Shown: positions 13,501 to 23,051 of the stretch, one piece after another
Layout of the letters: each line of letters begins with the position of its first letter
Numbering within the stretch: position 1 is the first letter of the stretch
NCBI GenBank assembly: GCA_964035545.1
Contig: OZ037768.1
Location: forward strand, 3,835,501 to 3,890,240
Direction: 5' to 3'
DNA: 54,740 nucleotides
Origin: Bugula neritina
Taxonomy: Eukaryota; Bryozoa; Gymnolaemata; Cheilostomatida; Bugulidae
The notes under the pieces: model-generated
What the model was told of the DNA's origin: nothing
The model's input: the letters and a program-made list of their open reading frames with translations, nothing else
The model's database searches: none
Program-made: the position numbers and the translations under genes

Positions 13501-14215
13501 CACTAGACTGTTATATAACAATGCCTTTTATAAAGATGCACATTTCCCACCAAGGTATAAAGCATTGTATAAATCTCTAATTTAAGAACATAATATTTAC
13601 ATCACGATACTGTGACACTAGTTGAACCAAGGTGCACTACAAAAAGATAGATTGAGAGTCTGTAACACCAACTCTCAGACTATGCACTGCATGCATTGAC
13701 TGATGTAGATTAAACTGATAAATTCAATAACTGATAGATGTAAGATGAGGGGTGAAACAAAGAGTATAAAATTACTGGCATATATTAGTTGCATTTATCT
13801 CGTAATGCTGTCCATCAATTTCTGTAGATAATTGCTGCATTAAAATTATCAGATTTAATCACACAGGTGGTGGTGCCCATTGCTAATTGAATAAAAAAGA
13901 TAACAGGATGTAGCAGTACAACAAGTGAAAGAAAAGTTAAAGTGGAAGTCTATATATTGCTCTGTCTGCACTGTAGAGGTATTGGAGAACTGTTGTAGTC
14001 AGCCATTTTGAAAATATAGTATCACATGTGCTTGGTGGTGCAGGAACAGATATACTGAGCAAAGAGGGAATATACTCAGAACAAAAATTTTATAGAAGCA
14101 GCTAAATAGATCTAACCTAAGCTAATAATAGCAACACAAAGTACAATAAAAAGTGAAATCAGCATGGAGAAATAAAACTACCTTCCACACCAAACAGCTC
14201 CGTCAAGTCCGACAT
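574..14215 (-). CDS. TNS: Tensin, short form with SH2 and PTB domains but no phosphatase domain
   Basis: Tensins are focal-adhesion adaptors that link integrin tails to actin and phosphotyrosine signalling. The model has 20 coding exons: 14215-14182, 13003-12891, 12312-12221, 12064-11892, 11318-11184, 10326-10294, 9185-9118, 8376-8274, 8020-7892, 7517-7446, 7318-7193, 6365-6221, 5427-5233, 4745-4621, 4371-4147, 4016-3939, 3558-3406, 2966-2801, 1164-1054 and 700-574. All phases join, giving 800 residues. The start exon reads [11 protein letters not shown]. The N-terminal half is Gln/Ser/Pro-rich with a short predicted coil ([15 protein letters not shown]). The SH2 domain (about 498-612) has WYKPHI, the phosphotyrosine arginine in FIVRDS (R530) and [12 protein letters not shown]. 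The PTB domain (about 665-798) starts [12 protein letters not shown] and ends with [20 protein letters not shown]. No PTEN-like phosphatase or C2 exons occur upstream, as in Drosophila blistery. The domain calls are very secure; small middle exons could be missed, and a 12-nt microexon at 10480-10491 is possible. Confidence 0.9.
1338..1819. repeat. (TTAC)n tetranucleotide microsatellite
   Basis: About 480 bp of nearly uninterrupted TTAC with scattered TTAC-to-CTAC, TCAC and TTAT variants. It lies in the tensin intron between exons 2966-2801 and 1164-1054. The open frame through it (Leu-Leu-Thr-Tyr repeats) is only a by-product of the repeat, not a gene. Confidence 0.95.
1819..2566 (-). mobile_element. 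5'-truncated non-LTR retrotransposon with (AATC)n 3' tail
   Basis: On the minus strand an open frame from about 2563 to the stop at 1955 encodes the C-terminal end of a non-LTR (LINE-type) reverse transcriptase. It includes the usual post-catalytic motifs LNTSKTQEM and [18 protein letters not shown] and a downstream Cys-containing segment. About 110 bp of 3' UTR follows, then a tail of AATC repeats (about 1842-1819), typical of CR1/L2/Jockey-like elements that end in a microsatellite instead of poly(A). The catalytic palm domain is missing, so the copy is dead on arrival. It sits in the tensin intron with TTAC repeats on both sides. The clade assignment is a guess from motif style. Confidence 0.8.
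2567..2765. repeat. Degenerate TTAC repeat on the far side of the retrotransposon
   Basis: About 200 bp of diverged TTAC and CTCC tetranucleotides directly abut the 5' truncation point of the reverse-transcriptase fragment. They are the same motif as the array at 1338-1819 but much more decayed. Confidence 0.8.
2985..3150. repeat. AT-rich TATATGTACTATA repeat
   Basis: Short imperfect copies of TATATGTACTATATAC-like sequence lie just upstream (minus sense) of the first PTB exon of tensin. The sequence is strongly self-complementary. No coding signal was seen. Confidence 0.6.
6461..6810. repeat. 32-bp minisatellite in a tensin intron
   Basis: About eleven head-to-tail copies of a 32-bp unit (core GACTTAGTGGTGGTACTATA) lie between tensin exons 7318-7193 and 6365-6221. 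Copies differ by a few substitutions; the last ones are the most diverged. Confidence 0.9.
9945..10115. repeat. GTGTAGGTACA-like short tandem repeat
   Basis: Irregular tandem copies of an approximately 11-bp motif (GTGTAGGTACA and variants) lie in the large tensin intron between exons 10326-10294 and 9185-9118. Confidence 0.7.
10480..10491 (-). other. Possible 12-nt tensin microexon
   Basis: On the minus strand CTACCATTGAAG is preceded by a TCTAG acceptor and followed by a strong GTACGT donor. Its phase (2 nt + 3 codons + 1 nt) is exactly that of the neighbouring exons 11318-11184 and 10326-10294, so inclusion would add four residues (Ala-Thr-Ile-Glu) without changing frame. Only the flanking signals and the phase support it. 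Confidence 0.35.
11722..11903 (-). repeat. Tandem array of a splice-donor junction (20-21 bp unit, 9 copies)
   Basis: Nine copies of a 20-21 bp unit (plus strand ATGCTAACCTGTATAAGC). Read on the minus strand, the first copy is the end of tensin exon 12064-11892 and its donor, TATACAG|GTTAGC. The next eight copies are intronic repetitions of that same exon-intron junction. In the exon frame the first downstream repeat brings an in-frame TAG, so using a later donor would truncate the protein. Confidence 0.85.
12721..12910 (-). repeat. Tandem array of a second splice-donor junction (32-37 bp unit, 6 copies)
   Basis: Six copies of a 32- or 37-bp unit (plus strand CCACAGGTGGATGGG...TACATA). The copy at 12891 is the end of tensin exon 13003-12891, CCACCTGTG|GTATGTA. 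Five further copies with equivalent potential donors end at 12859, 12827, 12795, 12758 and 12721; the outermost is decayed (GTTTAC). The exon frame stays open through the whole array. Only the donors at 12891 and 12795 keep frame with the next exon; the latter would insert 32 residues. Confidence 0.85.
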
Positions 14216-15116
14216 ATGTAAAGAAATGGTGGAGAGGAGAGAAAGTTCGCATGTAATACGCAGAGGTCGAGATTTTGTATATAATAAGTTGACTGTGTAA
14301 TTGAACCAAGATATACAGTATTACGGTACAGCATTACATACTTAATTTATAGTATAAACTAATTAACTGGACTTATGTAAATACTGCAAAGCCTAGTTAG
14401 ATCATGAGCAAATCAAGTCCACAATGCATTAGTACATCTATCATTGCATTACTTACTCCCAATACCCTTCGGCTAACATCAAATACAATTGAACAGCAAG
14501 AAATCTTAGCTAATGCTGTTCTTATCCTAATAGGCATCAATAAATGCTGCCTTATTTGCATGCATCCATTTTTGTCTTATATAACTAAAATGGTATCACC
14601 CATACACGCGACAAATGGCAAACTGTCAATTGCGTTTAATTAAAAATGAATAAATCTAAAAAACTGTAGGTATGTACAAGTCACCATCTTACTAATTTAT
14701 ATGACTCATCGAGAGTTACGGCTATTTATAGATTGGCATACAAGGGGAGACAATGCACACTCAACAGGGGGCAGTTTACTGTAAAATTAGTCTTCAGTCA
14801 ATAAGCAGTTGCATGCATATATAATTTACTTCTAGCAATATTAATATTACAGTTTATCAAGAATAAAACCAACTGCTACAACTAAAATGTCTTATAAACA
14901 GTATAAATAGTATTTCAAAATAATATATAGATCTATGTTATATCCTTCAGTATTACTCTATGCCTTAGCAGTAATCACATACTACAATATCCATATCAGT
15001 TTGTGATATCCACTAAACTTAACAGCTACAACTGGTTGGCCCTACAAACAGCTACCAAATCCATCTTGTTAGTACGACTGAGGGTCCAGTCATTGCTCAA
15101 AAACTCACACAAGTGT
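14216..15116. other. Spacer and presumed tensin promoter region
   Basis: About 900 bp separate the tensin start codon from the end of the upstream gene on the same strand. Immediately before the tensin ATG the minus strand is pyrimidine-rich (TTTCTCTCCTCTCCACC), with no AG, so this reads as 5' UTR and not as a splice acceptor. Nothing else was recognised. Confidence 0.4.
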
Positions 15117-16077
15117 TCAAACAGCATGCGGAACAACTCCTCTATCCCAAAAGTCACCTTCATTTATCAACTTTTGTCTGTAATACATCTCCCTCAGTCG
15201 ATATTCTTCCTTAGAAGAAGGGGCTATATATGAAGCCCCCATACCACGAGAACTAAGTTTTGAAGAATTCTCGGAGTGATGAGACCCGGAGTGTTCGCTG
15301 CGATGAGCAGACGAAGCCCTGGAGCTGTATTCGAATGGCGTTTGAGACCTTGACCTCAGAACTGACTGGTGACGAGGAGGCACCACTGTTATGGATACCC
15401 TCCCCAGAGAGGAGACATTTGTTATACCGTATTCATTGCTTTGAGTTGAACCTATCAGCACAGCATCAGTTGAAACTTACGCTGTCCTTTATGGAATTCA
15501 ATTTCGCACGTAATTCTATGTCATTATAGTAATTACAAACTCTTAACTTTCAACTACTAAATACTAGCTGTTAACTACTAGCTGTTAACTACTAGCTGTT
15601 AACTAATAGCTGTTAACTACTAACTGTTAACTACTAACTGTTAACTACTAGCTGTTAACTACTAACTCTTGACAAATAACTACTAACTACTAGTTACTAA
15701 TGTTTATCAAAGTTTACTTTGCACAGTTTAGCTAATTTTTGTCATGTAAACAAAATACTACTTTAAAAAGCATGCATATCAGTGAACAGGACAAAAATAG
15801 TCATTTATTTACAATGGAGAACTGGGCAGGCTAGTGTAAATATTGAAAATGCAAAGTTGATATTTGTGCCTATGCTATTTTGTAGAGCAATGCAAATCTG
15901 TATTGATTTCAGTTTATCAACTGCCAATGATTTGAGTGTCAAAAGTATTAATAAGACATGAACATTATATAACTTAGAGATCGAGTAGTGTGACTGATAT
16001 TCAATCTAAACCTCAAACGATATAAAAATCTATACTAACTTGGAATAGCGTGTGCAGACATAGTAGATGTTGACATG
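15117..16077 (-). CDS. Unrecognised small Ser/Arg/His-rich protein
   Basis: The model has two coding exons: 16076-16040 (MSTSTMSAHAIP, donor GTTAGT) and 15451-15117 (ending at a TGA). They join in phase to 123 residues. An acceptor (TCCTGTAG) lies 1 nt before the ATG, and a donor ACCTG|GTAAGT at 16949 marks a likely 5' UTR exon. The middle is rich in Ser, Arg and His (RSEHSGSHHSENSSKLSS); the C-terminus is charged and aromatic (EEYRLREMYYRQKL, then FWDRG). There is no signal peptide or membrane segment. A 35-nt segment at 15515-15481 with good splice sites would shift the frame if included, so it is either unused or a poison exon. I do not recognise the family. It might be a separate gene or an alternative 5' transcript of the tensin locus. 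Confidence 0.5.
15556..15680. repeat. 14-bp tandem repeat (TAACTACTAGCTGT)
   Basis: About eight copies of TAACTACTAGCTGT and variants lie in the intron of the small Ser/Arg-rich gene. No coding or regulatory role is visible. Confidence 0.8.
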
Positions 16078-18238
16078 CTACAGGAGTCACGCAATGTTTG
16101 TTACAGTCACAGTTCCTTCAGTTGCGTGTTGTGACACTAGGTCACATCTGTTGCTTGCATTTGCTGATGCGATTCTCAGAGCTATAATCCCAGCTACAGA
16201 AACATATAAAAATAACTAGTTCCATGTTAATCTACACTTTACAGTTATTAACACCCAGTAAGTATACAGTGTATAGCAATCACCAGCAAAACATACTAGA
16301 AAACAGTTTCATAAAAAATAAAACATAAAATAAAAAAGTCTAAAATATAAAAATAATAACCTAATATATAATTGTATTATATTACGTTTAATATATATAT
16401 ATATATTAATTAAAGTCCAGTTTCACATACGTATCAACAAAACTATTTGAAACACAAGCTGATATCTCTTGTGACACTCTAGCATCAAGCTGAGAATAAT
16501 TTAGTGTAAGTCCTCAGAGTAGAGACTAGAGAATATAGTAAACTGGCGTTACATTCATTATAACTTCAGATAAGATCTGCAAGCGCCTATTGAATGAGTG
16601 AAAAGTGAATATAATAAGTGAGACATGGGTAGTTGAATTTCAATAGAAGTCAGATGCAACCATCCCCAAGGGCACCTAAAGCTAAAAAAAACTATAAAGA
16701 TAATTGACAATGCCCAGCTGTAAACTATAGTAATATGTGACAAATAGTGTAGCTGTGTAACATGACAGTAATGATTGTAGTTGACTAAGAACACTATCAT
16801 AACAGTTCAGGTTCCTCTTTAAAAAGAATTTGAGAAATAGATCATTATAAGATATATAATAACATAATATATATAATATATCTAAAAACACCCAGTAAAA
16901 TGTTACAAAAAATTCATATTTCCAGCCGGCAAACAGCATTTAACTTACCAGGTATGAAAATGAATTAGACGTCAATATTGTATATCCTTGCGTGAAAAGG
17001 TTAGAGAATAAAATAAACCTGTGCAAATGTCAGGTATGTTGATAACATGCAGCTGCAGCGGCACTGACGGCAGCGGTAGAGGCAGCGTACTTAGTGTTAA
17101 CAACTCAGCTCAAACTATAGTAACTTAAAAGGATGTGAACTAATAACTGCTCATTATCAGTTAAAAGAGATGTGGATTAAATTATCTAAAACAATTGCAC
17201 ACTTACTAATTAAAAGAGATAAAGACTCGTTAGCATAGCTAATATCACTCACTTTGTGAAGATAATTGCGCTTACTTTACAGGTACTATATTACATTAAC
17301 ATATTATTACATTATTAAATCCACAATGAAGCATAGACACGTAGGAATGTTAGAACCTGTGGTGCACTAGCTGGAGAGATGTAGTAAATAATACAGTAGC
17401 TCCCTCTACCTACACAGGATAACCATAATCAAATATAACTTACATATTATTTCATTTCTACTTGACATTATCCTTTCTAAATATCGTACATAACTCTACA
17501 AGTCAAATACTTCACATTTATAGTAGTATGCATATGTGTATTGCAAAGCAAACAGTAGGCAGATTGTCTTGCAGTAAATAATAATCTATGGACATTACCT
17601 TATTTCTAGTCACCCAGAATAAAATGATGGTCATGAAAAGTTACTCCTTCAGGCTAATATCTGTTGGCTACAAATAAAAGATGATTATTTCATGTATTTA
17701 CAACCCGCTGTGTTAAAAACATGCTCGAGGTTATCATTTGAAAGTGAAGCTGGTAATTGATTCACTCTACATGTTGAAGGAGCAAGCAATGCAGAGTTTA
17801 CATAGATTGCATCTACTCATTCCTTATATACTATTTGATTTATATGTAATTCAACACCATTAGCTAAACAAATGCTGATAAGATATATTTTACTACAATA
17901 TTTTAGGTCATAGTAGCCTTTAACATAATAACCTGCCATAGTTTAGGCTACACAAGTGACTATGCGCCACCACATGACTTGTAAACTCAACTCGCCTCTA
18001 GTAGGTGTAGAGATTAGCTTAGGTCTCTAACATTTTGCGTGGCTTTGGAATCGAATATACATGCTATATTTACTGTATAGATAGTTTTTCATAGAACTAA
18101 CACTATACTAACAACCTGCAAGTACCTACCTGAGGTGTCAACTCAAAGAATTACCTAAAAGTCATCTACTGCTACCTGAATAACCATATGCTATCACCGC
18201 CAAAACCTCACTTTGAAGAGATGTTTTTAGACAGTGCA

Positions 18239-18371
18239 CTTATACCATTGCTATACAGTATACTTACCATTGCTATACAGTATACTTACCATTGCTATAC
18301 AGTGTACTTACCATTGCTATACAGTATACTTACCATTGCTATACAGTATACTCACCATTGCTATATAATAT
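18239..18371. repeat. 22-bp tandem array (CTTACCATTGCTATACAGTATA)
   Basis: Six copies of a 22-bp unit. On the minus strand most copies carry AATG|GTAAGT, a near-perfect 5' splice-site consensus. No exon could be attached to it. Confidence 0.85.
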
Positions 18372-18880
18372 ATATATACTTATCGACAAGCAAACCTGTT
18401 ACCAACTTACCCTAAAGATATGTCTCTCTCCATTGATACAGTGTAATGAGTAATATAAGCATGATTACATATAGTAATATATTACCATATTATTACTATA
18501 TTCAGTTTACAGCATAATTACGTCTAGTGAATGGTTGTACTATTATAATATGATAATTTATATGAATAATTTAGGTTGAAGATAACAACTACTGTAATAG
18601 TAGTATAACAGGACTAAGATTACAGTTGCCATATGACAAGAGGTAAATATAAACCATAAAGACAAGTAAGGAATGTCTAGGAAAATACACAAAGTATGTA
18701 TATAAAGCAATTCAACATTTCTATGGCTTCTTATACATTTTATTATATAAAATCATTCTATTATAATCTCCAACAGACTACAGCACACTTTCACATAAAT
18801 TATATCGTGTGAATGGCAACATAATTCTTAGAACATCTCATTACTAATTTCTTAATACAATATGAGGAGAAATGGGACAC

Positions 18881-19160
18881 TTAGCGTAGGGCCACACGAG
18901 CGTATTTTCTCAAATTCGAACCACAAGTAGAAAAGGTATCCACTGTACACGAATTTCATGCGTTGAGATTGCTGAACGGCAAGTGCGAATATTTTTTATC
19001 ATCGTTATTTAATGGGCTGGCTTATTTAGCGAGCCCATGCTTTTTAGTGCGTTGAGAATGCTGAATCGTATTCTCAGCCCGTGACATTAGTGTACAGTGG
19101 ACACCTTTTCTACCCATGGTGCAAATCTTCGTCGGCAAAAATATGCCCACTTACGCTTAA
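18881..19160. mobile_element. Small inverted-repeat element (MITE-like)
   Basis: A 24-bp inverted repeat (18927-18950 and 19090-19113, 23 of 24 matching, core AAAAGGTATCCACTGTACAC) encloses about 140 bp. Weaker similarity extends outward to TTAGCGTA (18881) and its inverted counterpart near 19152. The interior carries a diverged direct repeat (GCGTTGAGATTGCTGAA and GCGTTGAGAATGCTGAA) and a hairpin (GGGCTGGC...GCGAGCCC). There is no coding capacity. Superfamily and exact ends are unclear. Confidence 0.55.
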
Positions 19161-21925
19161 TTAAGATTAAACAAGTTGAAAATTTTCATGAAACAAATTA
19201 AAAAATTTAATGAAAACTTTAAACATTGCAGATTTGCTGCATGGCACATATCTGTTTGAATTTGTTGACCAAATTTCATGGTAAACTAACAATATTAAGA
19301 TAGATAAATAAACACACTAACCATTAAAATATGTATTGAAAACATCATAATATAATGTTGAGATGGACCGGATAGAAAAAATGGCTGCCTGCCACCATGC
19401 TCATACACAGGTTTTAAATCTGTCAGCAAATATTGATATAAATATTCTCAGTAATATTGTCTTAGAGATACACATTCAGCTGTTCTACAAAATACAAAAC
19501 TAAATTATGAATACATCACATTTACTTGTTTTATATTAAATATTCGCCTGTTTTATATCCTTTGGTCTTATAGTGTATGTTTATGAATAACTATTATTAC
19601 ACGTGTGAGTTAACGCACATAAACAGCAGAATACTGTATACTTTAACAAAACATTTATTACGTCGCCATTTAACTTTTAATTGTATCCACCTTAACACTG
19701 CAAAGTTTTAATCATACTTTCAATATTTTATGTAGAGTAGGTAACTCCAAATGCAAATTTCTTTGAGCAATATGTATTATTTCATATGAAGTTGTTGATA
19801 TTTTTGTAAAAACTTGAATTGATGCAAAAACTTAGTCATAATGTCATGCAACAATAATTAGTTGGCTATTGTTTTTAAAGATATTTTATGCTTTTCCCTA
19901 GAGAGAATCGTTTTTACATATAATTGTGCTGGTAACTTGTAGCCCACAATTGTCTTATCTATTAATCTGGATAACTTATTTACAAATCAGAGTAGGCATG
20001 TGTAGGAGATGCATGCTTCTAGAAAGAATTCAGTAGTTTGATATTTGCAGAACAAAAAATAATGATAAATCAACAAACACAGTGCTTTCAAATTATTTGT
20101 TCCCACAGCTATATTTAAGATTTAACTTCTTGTAAAAATTGATTTATCTATATAAATCTAAAATTTACAAATAATTATTGTAAAGTCTAATTGTATTTCT
20201 ATTAATTGGTGTAACTAGATAAGTTAGAATTACTGCCAATAAAGCCTTAAAAACTTATTCAAATATAGAAGATATTTGTGCTCTATTAAAATTATATGTT
20301 ACAAGACATTTATTACTTGAATTTCTATCAATAAATCCTTTAGAATAATTTTATTGGGCGAATGAAGCAAACATTCATACTTTAAGATAACTTTTTAAAA
20401 AAATCTCTGACACACTTTATTTATGTTGTATTAAAATATTCGTTATATATATCTTAGCTATCATCTACATATTGCTTGGATTTTGTATTCTTGCAAACCA
20501 TAAAAAGTGCAGCTAAAGCAATTTTTTACCATTCACATTTTGCCTATTATGCAGCATGTCTCCCATACATGTATTAGAGTGCTAACATGAATGTACAGGA
20601 GTACTGAAAATATAATAAGAAATTTACCCAAAACATTTTAAATTAACATCATCTTCTAGCTAAGTTGCAAATGCTAAACTTTCCAAACTCCGTAATATTT
20701 TCATAATTAAAAAATGATACATAGTAAATTCTTCAATAACTGCTACACACTGAATAAATACATAATAAATAAAATAAAATCAATTTTTCAACTCAATCAT
20801 ATTTGCAAATGTCACTCAATGTTTTAACCAACTTCAACATATTGTTATTTAGTCAACAACTTCCACCTATAATAGCTTAGTAGAATATTCAAGAGAAAAT
20901 GATGTTTTCAGTTAGTGCAGCATATTTAATTAAACACAATAACATTAATTAGGCTAGCACAGTAGGTATTCTTGAAATGACTCGGTTAAAATTGACACTT
21001 TATAGAGAATTTACAATCTACCTGTACACAAACTCTAGATACAAGCAACGTATAATCATATTTAAATATTATAAATTTAATTGGACTAAACTGGCAAACA
21101 ATCAAATTTAAAATCAATAATTACTAATCACTATATGAATATCTTAGTATTTGAGTAAAAAAATTATAGAGATCATTTTGAAATGAAAGTAAAATTAAAA
21201 TTAGATAAAATTGATATTTAATAATTATAGTAACATCAAATTAAACATGGCTTATCATGAACATCACTCAGCTATTCCAGTATCATCAATCATTAAGATT
21301 ATGATTATCATTATAATTAATTATCATTATGATTTAGGTGATGATTGAATTCAATTCAAGGTTGTTAAGCTTTTGTATATAAAAATAGTAATATAGCGTA
21401 TTCTAAAAGATTCAATTTTACAACCACAATAAAAACTATTCCTATAGCACTAAAATTTTCAGCAATATGCAAATGAGTAGTGATGTGATGCTTAAATAAA
21501 ATATAAAATGTTATAATATTATTTTTATTTTGGAAAATCCCTTGTCCAGCAACCTGCTATAACCTTGACATTAGAAAAAGCGATTTCCTGCTATCTTTCA
21601 GTCTAACTTAATTTTCGTAGTGGCTTGAACCCTCGCCCGTTAAGAATTTAACGATTTATATCTTTGGTTATAGTGCTGAAAAGTGTCAAGGTAACACCTA
21701 CTTATTGCAACAACTGCAGCAACAGGTAAACAATTTATTGTTATTAATATTTATTTGTTGTGATATTTCACTTATATCTATATCCTCATCTACTACAGAG
21801 GTAAACTATTTGCAGCAGAAGCTTATGCTAGCTTGATTTACAAGACTTCTTTACTGGAAAAACATGTAGAAAGCTGATTAAGATTGTTAAGTTTGTAAAC
21901 TATTCACTTATAGTTTAGGTTATAC

Positions 21926-22041
21926 TTATTAGCTTTCAGTTTCAGTTATTGAATTTGATAATTATAATCATAATGATATATAGTTATTAGCTTTCAATTT
22001 CAGTTATTGAATTTGATAGTTATAATCATAATGATAATGAT
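21926..22041. repeat. 58-bp direct duplication
   Basis: Two adjacent copies with period 58 bp (core AGCTTTCARTTTCAGTTATT) differ at only a few positions, indicating a recent tandem duplication in non-coding sequence. Confidence 0.8.
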
Positions 22042-23051
22042 ATAATATTTATCATAAGCATTTGAACTTGTAGTTATGAAATACTCATTGCCAGAGCTAT
22101 TTGATGAGTAAATAGAATTGTTGGCTCAGGTAAAACGTTTAACTTTAAGTCTAAGTAAGTTGAACCAATGATATGAATTTATCTTATCAATTTCTGTTGA
22201 ACTTTATTTATATATAACTATCTTTAAAACTAGTTGCTAGTTGTAATCATTAGTGCTTATTGTTGCTGGAGTTTTTGTTGTATCTTTAAGAAAAGTATTG
22301 TGTCATAAAAGCTTTGTGTGAAAGCTTTTGCAATAGCTTTTTACTGGTAGTTTTTGAGTCAGTATAGCTCAATTTTCCTCTTGGTAAAGATGCAGGCAAC
22401 TTAAAATTTATTGTCCAAATAATTGTTACAGTCTGAGTTTTGTGAGAGAAATAAACTGTTGGCATTAGGCAAATGGCTGAGTTGTGTCCTCCATCCATTC
22501 ACTCTGCATCTGTGTAACCACTAACCAGTATACAGCATCCGTGCTGACACACTTATTAAAGCATATACACTTATTAAAAGTTGGTTAGTAGACTTTGCAC
22601 ACGTTCAACGTACTGCCTAAGTCTAAACTAAAAGAAAAACCAGAATACAGTAGACAAGTGGTATCATTACTAGTTGCATTATAGCTAAGTTGAAATCCCA
22701 TAAAATGGTAATACACGTTTTAAGATGTAGAATTTTTAAAAGGGCCTTGTTAAACAAACACATGTGCATATCTTTTATCATAGGTTAGAGCCATAGACAG
22801 TAGTACTAGTAAGTGTAGCAGCAATAGCTGCCTATTGCTGAGTGTTAGTTTACATAAGAATACTACTTATATCTAGTTGTGGCTAAGTTGTTCTAATGTT
22901 TTATTACATGAATGTTCAGTGGACACTATAGTTATAGATAGGATGCAAACAATTCAACTACTGCAACTTCTATCTTATTATTTGGTTTGAAGTGTTATTG
23001 ATGGTTTTATTGTACCATATGACATTTTAGTAACGTTTTGATTATTTCAAT

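Larger units (their letters stand above)
17100..23051. other. Gene-poor intergenic region
   Basis: Nearly 6 kb of very AT-rich sequence between the minus-strand gene starting near 17.0 kb and CNP. I find no convincing exon on either strand. It contains a 22-bp array (18239-18371), an inverted-repeat element (18881-19160) and a 58-bp direct duplication (21926-22041). Confidence 0.6.

Noticed and set aside
15481-15515. 35-nt segment as a normal coding exon of the Ser/Arg-rich gene
   Set aside because: Including it shifts the frame to an early stop, whereas direct joining of the flanking exons is in phase; kept only as a possible poison exon.
18188-18415. Open frame with repeated TIAIQYTYHCY-like peptides
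   Set aside because: Produced by the 22-bp tandem array; no homology or splice support.
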